37,058 nucleotides of DNA from Candidatus Sulfotelmatobacter sp. (lineage in GTDB: Bacteria; Vulcanimicrobiota; Vulcanimicrobiia; Vulcanimicrobiales; Vulcanimicrobiaceae). The notes beneath the pieces are model-generated. The model did not search any database, was not told the DNA's origin, and worked only from the letters and a program-made list of their open reading frames with translations. Within the stretch, counting starts at the first letter, position 1. Every line of letters starts with the position of its first letter. The position numbers were made by a program, and so were the translations under genes. Positions 32,877 through 37,058 of the stretch are shown piece after piece. The stretch spans positions 1 to 37,058 of the forward strand of contig DATJRY010000018.1 in assembly GCA_035504415.1 (NCBI GenBank), given 5' to 3'.

Positions 32877-32897
32877 GCAGCGTACGAAGTACGTTGC
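32877..32897. repeat. Inverted repeat upstream of the small divergent gene
   Basis: Arms of 9 bases (32877-32885 and 32889-32897) with a 3-base spacer match at 8 of 9 positions. It lies 28 bases before the chosen start of the 66-residue gene and could be an operator or an RNA hairpin in its leader. Confidence 0.5.
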
Positions 32898-32941
32898 GGA
32901 TGGGTCTGATCTAGGTCTGTTCACGATGGTCTGTTAGGGTT

Positions 32942-32984
32942 CCATATTCGGGACCCTTATGGTACCATATTTGGGACGCTTATG
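32942..32984. repeat. Two 20-bp direct repeats at 23-bp period (iteron/operator-like)
   Basis: CCATATTCGGGACCCTTATG (32942-32961) and CCATATTTGGGACGCTTATG (32965-32984) match at 18 of 20 positions, separated by GTA. The junction forms a perfect 12-bp palindrome TATGGTACCATA (32958-32969). The block sits 26 bases before the helix-turn-helix gene, between divergent genes. Near two helical turns in period, the repeats fit binding of protein copies on one DNA face, as in operators or plasmid iterons. Confidence 0.8.
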
Positions 32985-33010
32985 CCACCGTTTCATAGGC
33001 CCTGGACTCA

Positions 33011-33541
33011 GTGGCCGCGCAATTAGCCCCGAAGGCCGCTGGGACCGGCCGGTTTGCCAAATGCGACCCGGAGTGGCTTCGCATGTCTCTGGGAGCCCGA
33101 GAGTTCCGGGTCCTGCTTGCCCTCTCCCTTCATGCGGACTGGCGTCCAGCCGGCTTCGGCCGTTGCTACCCTAAGCGTGACACTATTGCTCTGGCGACGA
33201 ACCTCCAGGTATCGCATGTAAGCGAGGCGGTCAGCGCCCTCTCGGAGGTTGGGCTTATAACCGTTGTGAGACTCGGCCGCAAGAATGTTTATTACGTTCG
33301 GCAGATAGGCTCAAGCGAGCCCATGCCGCCATCGGATGCCGAGCCCTTTTTTACCTACCTGCGTGGTCTTGGGATTCGGTTGATCGTTGCACCCGATGGC
33401 CAGTTGCACTACGCGACGGGCAGTCATCGGTTCGAGAACTTGCCCGGCTTAGCTCGGGCTATCTTCAACGATTACGCAAGCGGCCTGATTCCTCGCAAGT
33501 TCAACGCGGCGATATCCCTACTCTCTCCCGAGCAACCCTGA
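33011..33541 (+). CDS. Winged helix-turn-helix DNA-binding protein
   Basis: A 176-residue protein with a winged-helix domain. ALSLHADWRPAGFGRCYPKRDTIALATNLQVSHVSEAVSALSEVGLITVVRLGRKNVYYV (about 37-96) contains the helix-turn-helix (about 55-80) and a wing with a basic turn (LGRKN, 88-92). The N-terminal RFAKCDPEWLRM resembles the lead-in of replication-initiator-like or MarR-like proteins. The second half (about 105-176) is a small domain with no motif I recognise. It starts at a GTG (33011) with no clear ribosome-binding site. Its stop overlaps the PIN gene start (TGATG). It is the likely binder of the direct repeats just upstream. GC is lower than the host background. Confidence 0.72.
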   Translation: MAAQLAPKAAGTGRFAKCDPEWLRMSLGAREFRVLLALSLHADWRPAGFGRCYPKRDTIALATNLQVSHVSEAVSALSEVGLITVVRLGRKNVYYVRQIGSSEPMPPSDAEPFFTYLRGLGIRLIVAPDGQLHYATGSHRFENLPGLARAIFNDYASGLIPRKFNAAISLLSPEQP

Positions 33542-34074
33542 TGACCGAGATTGCGCGCGCCGTGATCGATACAGGCATCTGGATTGATATCTATCTTCAG
33601 AACTACATCACGCCGCCACCTAAGCAGCCGTACTGCGACATACTAGATGCCTTCTTTGATGCAGAGTTTGTCCCAGTATACAGTCAAGCATCCTTCGATG
33701 AGCTTCTGCGGATGCTGACGACGAGCCGACGCGTCGCGCGCGCACATAATCTGAATCCAGCGAGTGCCGGGGCCTTTGTTGGACTCATCTTCGCTAAGGC
33801 CGGCGAAGAGGTAGTGATCCCAGGAACGCTCGCAGTCAGTACCGATCGTGATGACAATCCAATCATCGAGACAGCCTACGTCGGTCGCGTTGACTACCTC
33901 GTCGCAGACGATGCTCATTTTCACGAACCTGCTGTGCTAGCTCTGATGAAGTCTCTTGGGACCGAAGTGCTCTACTCGAAGCAGTTTCGCCGAGAGCTTC
34001 GCCGCCGACGCGAGGCCTCAGAACGTGCAGACGCGCGGGATGTCGCCAATGCAAGTTCCGACACGGGTGAATAA
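33541..34074 (+). CDS. PIN-domain protein (putative toxin-type ribonuclease)
   Basis: A 177-residue PIN-fold protein. The acidic metal site is visible: Asp10 in AVIDTGIWID, Glu54 in SFDELLRML, Asp104/Asp105 in STDRDDNPIIETA and Asp124 in YLVADDAHF. This order and the DDN..(I/F)xETA..g.vDYLV.DD pattern match COG1569-type PIN toxins, which cut RNA and are paired with an antitoxin. The basic C-terminus (RRELRRRREASERADARD) is longer than usual (typical length about 140). The coupled upstream protein is a winged-helix regulator, not the usual ribbon-helix-helix or AbrB antitoxin. Function as a growth-inhibiting toxin is inferred. GC is again lower than the surround. Confidence 0.82.
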   Translation: MTEIARAVIDTGIWIDIYLQNYITPPPKQPYCDILDAFFDAEFVPVYSQASFDELLRMLTTSRRVARAHNLNPASAGAFVGLIFAKAGEEVVIPGTLAVSTDRDDNPIIETAYVGRVDYLVADDAHFHEPAVLALMKSLGTEVLYSKQFRRELRRRREASERADARDVANASSDTGE

Positions 34075-34155
34075 GCGACGTTCCACATACACCCACCATT
34101 CACGACTCGTTTTTAATTCATGCCCGGAAAGTTCGGCCTGCCCCATCCGAGAGTT

Positions 34156-34824
34156 CTACGGCAACGGCAACAAGCTGGCCGGTGGTGCGAGGGTTGCGGC
34201 ACCCTGTTCGGGGACACCGGATTCGACCAGCTGACGGTATTGGGCCAGGCGGGCGCGCAGGCGCGCGAGGTCCTCGGCCAGGACGTCGCTCTGGCGCAGC
34301 GCCGTGCCGAGGTCGGCGGTGTCGTACGTGTAGTCGAAGCGGCGCAGCGCGTTGATGATCTGCTGGTTCTGCGCTTCGAGCGCGACGTAGCCGCGGCGCA
34401 GGCTCGACCCGGTGTACGCGTACGAGGGGTAGTTCGAGACGACGATGTCGCGCTTGAGCTCGGCCTGCTCGATCTCGTTGCGCACGTCCTTGATGCGGTC
34501 GTCATCCGGCGAGTAGTGCGCCGCGATCGCGAGCGCGTCGATCGCATCCTCGAAGTGCGAGAGCGAATAGTACTTCTGGGCCAAGCGCAGCTGGACGTCG
34601 GTCAGCCCGGCGCGCGCATGTTCGTCGGTCGGGTCGATCTTGAGCGCCAGCTGGTACGCGATCGAGGCGTCGGGATAGTTCTTGTGCGCCATCGCCAGGT
34701 CGCCTTGGTGGTCGCGCGTGCTGACGATCCATTGCGCGACGCCGGCGCCGCAGCCGGTGGTCGTCAGCGACAGCCCGAGGCCGGCCAGGGCGAGCACGAG
34801 GACTCGAAGGATGCGCTTCTCCAT
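34156..34824 (-). CDS. Tetratricopeptide-like lipoprotein
   Basis: A 222-residue envelope protein. Residues 1-25 form a lipoprotein signal (LGLSLTTTGCG, Cys25). The following helices DHQGDLAMAHKNYPDASIAYQLALKIDPTDEHARAGLTDVQLRLAQKYYSLSHFEDAIDALAIAAHYSPDDDR contain about two TPR repeats (about 37-110). A Gln/Arg-rich helical region and a Pro-rich tail follow. TPR lipoproteins typically scaffold envelope complexes. The ATG at 34824 has GGAAAG upstream. It is 10 bases downstream of the Amj-like flippase gene, so it may be co-transcribed and serve cell-envelope assembly; that is inferred. It converges with the PIN gene across about 80 bases in which I see no clear terminator. Confidence 0.82.
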   Translation of the reverse strand: MEKRILRVLVLALAGLGLSLTTTGCGAGVAQWIVSTRDHQGDLAMAHKNYPDASIAYQLALKIDPTDEHARAGLTDVQLRLAQKYYSLSHFEDAIDALAIAAHYSPDDDRIKDVRNEIEQAELKRDIVVSNYPSYAYTGSSLRRGYVALEAQNQQIINALRRFDYTYDTADLGTALRQSDVLAEDLARLRARLAQYRQLVESGVPEQGAATLAPPASLLPLP

Positions 34825-34834
34825 CTGCTTTCCG

Positions 34835-35692
34835 TCAGAGCTTTCCGTGTGGCCAATAGTGAGCGACGATGGCGATGTAGTGGGCGGCCGGAACCAGGAT
34901 CAGCTGCGCCAGCAGCGTGCCGATGAAGGCGGTGACGATCAGCCAGAAGATCATCGCCGCCACGTCGCGCGGCTGCCGCTCGTCGCGCACCGTTTGATCG
35001 ACGATCAGCGCCGTGGTCGGGTCGATGAACAGCGCGAAGGCGATCGTGCCGATCCCGTTGACCAGACCCGAGAGCCCGGTCGCCGTGGTACGCGAGCCCA
35101 GGTCGATGACGCTGGCGTAGAACGCCGCCACCACGCCGACCGCGTAGACCGCGTAGAGCAGCGTGTTGAAGATCAGCAGCTTGCGCGGCACGGCCGAGAT
35201 CGGGAAGTCGGCCAGCGAGAACTTCGGCGGCCGCAAATGCCGCAACAGCCAGAACGCGACCTTGGGATCGAGGACGCGCGCGAGCGCGTGCGGGACCGAG
35301 CCGCGCCGTTCGAACGAGGCGATCCCGCGGATGAAGCCGGCCAGGAACATCGGCACCATCACCGCCCCGATCACGATGCCGACCGAGCCGGCCGCGACGA
35401 TGATCCGCATCTGCAAGTCGTAGATCGCCAGCGCCTGCGGCGGCACGGCGGTGAGATGGTGGCGCAGCGCCGAGTTCGCCGCTCCGTCCGCCAGCGCGCC
35501 CAACGAGGGCGTCATGAACAAAGCGGCGAGGCGGCTGGCGGTGACGAGCAGGCTGAAGAGCGAGATCGCGGTCGCGATGCGGCGGGTGGTGACGCCGGCG
35601 TACCGCGCCGCGTAGGCGCCCATCGCCACCGACTGCGGGACCAGGTTCGCGGCGCTGGCGAGAACGACGTTGCCGTTGAGCAGCGCGCTCAC
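34835..35692 (-). CDS. amj: Amj-family lipid II flippase
   Basis: A 285-residue polytopic inner-membrane protein. Amj (YdaH) was described in Bacillus subtilis as an alternative lipid II flippase to MurJ. The N-terminal ARYAGVTTRRIATAISLFSLLVTASRLAA and the later KLLIFNTLLYAVYAVGVVAAFYAS, SGLVNGIGTIAFALFIDPTTALIVDQ and AFIGTLLAQLILVP segments follow the family pattern: LSGxxNGxxT then DP, then GTLLAQ. Six or more membrane helices are seen. The GTG at 35690-35692 overlaps the M16 peptidase stop (GTGA). It should move lipid-linked peptidoglycan precursor outward; whether MurJ also exists in this genome is unknown. Confidence 0.85.
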   Translation of the reverse strand: MSALLNGNVVLASAANLVPQSVAMGAYAARYAGVTTRRIATAISLFSLLVTASRLAALFMTPSLGALADGAANSALRHHLTAVPPQALAIYDLQMRIIVAAGSVGIVIGAVMVPMFLAGFIRGIASFERRGSVPHALARVLDPKVAFWLLRHLRPPKFSLADFPISAVPRKLLIFNTLLYAVYAVGVVAAFYASVIDLGSRTTATGLSGLVNGIGTIAFALFIDPTTALIVDQTVRDERQPRDVAAMIFWLIVTAFIGTLLAQLILVPAAHYIAIVAHYWPHGKL

Positions 35693-36948
35693 GCGGCTTG
35701 CGCGCCGCGCAAGCGCACGCCGCGCACCTCCGCCGGGCCCAACACGCACAGGCCGCGCGTGGCCGGACCGAGCAACAGCCGCGCCAGCTCGTCGACCTCG
35801 GCCGAGGTCACGGCGTCGAAGCGCTGCTCGACCTCCTCGGCCGAGATCTGGCGACCGTGCACGAGGTGGTTGCGCGCCAGCCGTGACATGCGGTTGTAGG
35901 TGCTCTCCAGCGCCAGCGTCAGGTTGCCCTTGAGGTGCTCGCGCGCGCGCTCGACCTCGTCCTCGCGCACGCCCTCGTGCAGCAGCCGGTCGAGCTCGTC
36001 GACGACGACGTCGACGCACTCCTGGACGCGCTCGGGCGCGCAGCCGGCGCTCACGCCGAACAGCCCCGCGTCGCGGTAGCCTTGCTGAAAGGTGCTGATC
36101 TCGTAGGCCAACGCGCGCTCTTCGCGCACGCTCTGGAACAGCCGGCTCGACATCCCGCCGCCGAGCAGCATGTCGAGCACCGAGAGCGCGTAGCGCCGCT
36201 CGGCGCGCAGCGAGAGCCCCGGCGTCCCGAGCATGACGTACGCCTGCTCCGTCTCGTCGAGCGTCACGTCGACCGCCGGCGTGAAGCGCGGCTGCTCGAG
36301 CGCCGGCGGCGTCGCCGGGCCTGCGAACGATGCGAACGCCTCACCGATGAGCGCGACGACCGCATCGTGCTCGAGATTCCCCGCGGCCGCGACGAACACC
36401 GTCGCCGGCGCATAGCGGCCGGCGCGCCAGGCCAGCAGGTCTTCGCGCTCGAGCGTGCCGACGGTCTCGACGAACCCGATGGTCGGATCGCCGAGGTTCG
36501 CGCCGCGCCACAGCGCGCGGGTGAAGCGATCGTGGAGCACCTCGGCCGGCGCGTCGTCGTACATCCGGATCTCTTCGAGCACGACCTGGCGCTCGCGCTG
36601 CAGGTCGTCGGCCGCGACAATCGCGTGTTGCAGCATATCGGCGAGCACGTCGACGGCGAGCGGAAGATGGCGGTCGACGACGTGAGCGTAGAAGCACGTC
36701 GTCTCCTTGTCGGTCATCGCGTTGAGCTCGCCACCGACCGCGTCCATCTGCTCGGCGATCGCGCGCGCGGTCCGGCGCGGCGTCCCCTTGAACACCATGT
36801 GCTCGAGCAGATGCGAGATGCCGCGGCGCTCGGCCGGCTCAGCCGCCGAGCCGACGTCGCACCACACGCCGAGCGTCGCGGAACGCACGTGCGGCATCGA
36901 TTCGGTCAGCACCAGCAGACCGCTGGGAAGCGTGGACATCCGGATCAT
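35689..36948 (-). CDS. M16-family zinc metallopeptidase (insulinase-like)
   Basis: A 419-residue peptidase of the processing-peptidase/YmxG type. The inverted zinc motif HLLEH is at 46-50 (His46, Glu49 as base, His50). The third ligand is a glutamate in LEEI (125-126), about 76 residues later as expected. The N-terminal SGLLVLTESMPHVRSATLGVWCDVGSAAEP is standard. C-terminal NHLVHGRQISAEEV and RMSRLARN segments belong to the second half-domain. Total length is that of one-subunit M16 B enzymes. The ATG at 36946-36948 overlaps the stop of the upstream partial gene (ATGA). It degrades peptides or processes proteins; no signal peptide, so cytoplasmic. Confidence 0.93.
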   Translation of the reverse strand: MIRMSTLPSGLLVLTESMPHVRSATLGVWCDVGSAAEPAERRGISHLLEHMVFKGTPRRTARAIAEQMDAVGGELNAMTDKETTCFYAHVVDRHLPLAVDVLADMLQHAIVAADDLQRERQVVLEEIRMYDDAPAEVLHDRFTRALWRGANLGDPTIGFVETVGTLEREDLLAWRAGRYAPATVFVAAAGNLEHDAVVALIGEAFASFAGPATPPALEQPRFTPAVDVTLDETEQAYVMLGTPGLSLRAERRYALSVLDMLLGGGMSSRLFQSVREERALAYEISTFQQGYRDAGLFGVSAGCAPERVQECVDVVVDELDRLLHEGVREDEVERAREHLKGNLTLALESTYNRMSRLARNHLVHGRQISAEEVEQRFDAVTSAEVDELARLLLGPATRGLCVLGPAEVRGVRLRGAQAA

Positions 36949-37058
36949 CCGTCGGTTCCCTTCGACAGGGACGCTCGGAAGGCCGGGTCCCAGAAGATCC
37001 CGTGCCCGGCGCGCAGCCGTGCCACGACCGATCCGCGCTCCGCGCGGGGGACGGTGAT
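36945..37058 (-). CDS. 3' end of an unrecognised gene
   Basis: The minus strand from the window edge reads 37 codons (ITVPRAERGSVVARLRAG, then HGIFWDPAFRASLSKGTDG) ending at TGA (36945-36947). The stop overlaps the M16 ATG as ATGA. The tight coupling and the codon bias typical of this genome support a real coding end. The fragment is too short to name. In other bacteria the M16 gene often follows pnp or a dUTPase gene, but I cannot match this tail to either. Confidence 0.55.
   Translation of the reverse strand: MTVPRAERGSVVARLRAGHGIFWDPAFRASLSKGTDG

Noticed and set aside
1-37058. CRISPR arrays, tRNA or rRNA genes, insertion sequences, prophage
   Set aside because: No spaced repeat arrays, cloverleaf-like sequences, transposase or phage structural motifs were recognised on either strand.

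Overview
The window is a very GC-rich bacterial chromosome segment. Genes are tightly packed, stop and start codons often overlap (ATGA, GTGA, TGATG), and GTG and TTG starts are common. Secreted proteins carry lipoboxes followed by poly-Gly and Thr-Pro linkers. Housekeeping genes (pyrG, prmC, prfA, rpmE, cinA, nadE, amj) show that this is core chromosome, not a plasmid or phage. The overall style suggests a poorly cultured high-GC lineage such as Eremiobacterota (WPS-2). That placement is an inference from style only; no rRNA gene or taxonomic marker was compared.

Region 1 (1-4656, minus strand): rpmE, a terminator, then prfA, a small secreted protein, a MaoC-like hydratase, a quinone-oxidoreductase-like enzyme, prmC and the start of pyrG. 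From prfA to prmC the genes overlap or lie a few bases apart. Region 2 (4685-8109, minus): a Thr-rich lipoprotein translationally coupled to a sedolisin-type (S53) protease lipoprotein. Region 3 (8362-17781, plus): a secreted protein, a MetY-like sulfhydrylase, a CoA-binding protein, then a LuxE-like acyl-protein synthetase, a ketopantoate/opine-dehydrogenase-like protein, an unknown protein and a LuxC-like acyl-CoA reductase. A lower-GC antitoxin/Doc-like toxin pair follows, then a class III aminotransferase and a Gfo/Idh/MocA oxidoreductase. There is no luciferase, so the LuxE/LuxC pair is probably an acyl-to-aldehyde activation and reduction module of unknown purpose.

Region 4 (17807-22084, minus): two tandem paralogous subtilisin-like (S8) lipoprotein proteases. 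With the sedolisin they make three exported serine peptidases in about 17 kb. Region 5 (22194-27320, minus): cinA, a Met8/CysG-N-like protein, ammonia-type nadE, a nitrilase-family amidohydrolase coupled to nadE (probably a split glutamine-dependent NAD synthetase), and a flavin disulfide reductase. Region 6 (27385-32586, plus): two GT-C type membrane glycosyltransferases around a GtrA protein, followed by an aldehyde-dehydrogenase-family protein, all overlapping or nearly so.

Region 7 (32587-34155) is a compact island with visibly lower GC. It holds a small unknown gene, two 20-bp direct repeats at a 23-bp period, a helix-turn-helix protein and a coupled PIN-domain protein. It looks horizontally acquired, as a toxin-antitoxin-like module or a plasmid-replicon remnant. 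Region 8 (34156-37058, minus): the 3' end of an unrecognised gene, an M16 zinc peptidase, an Amj-type lipid II flippase and a TPR-like lipoprotein. No tRNA, rRNA, CRISPR array, transposase or prophage gene was seen.
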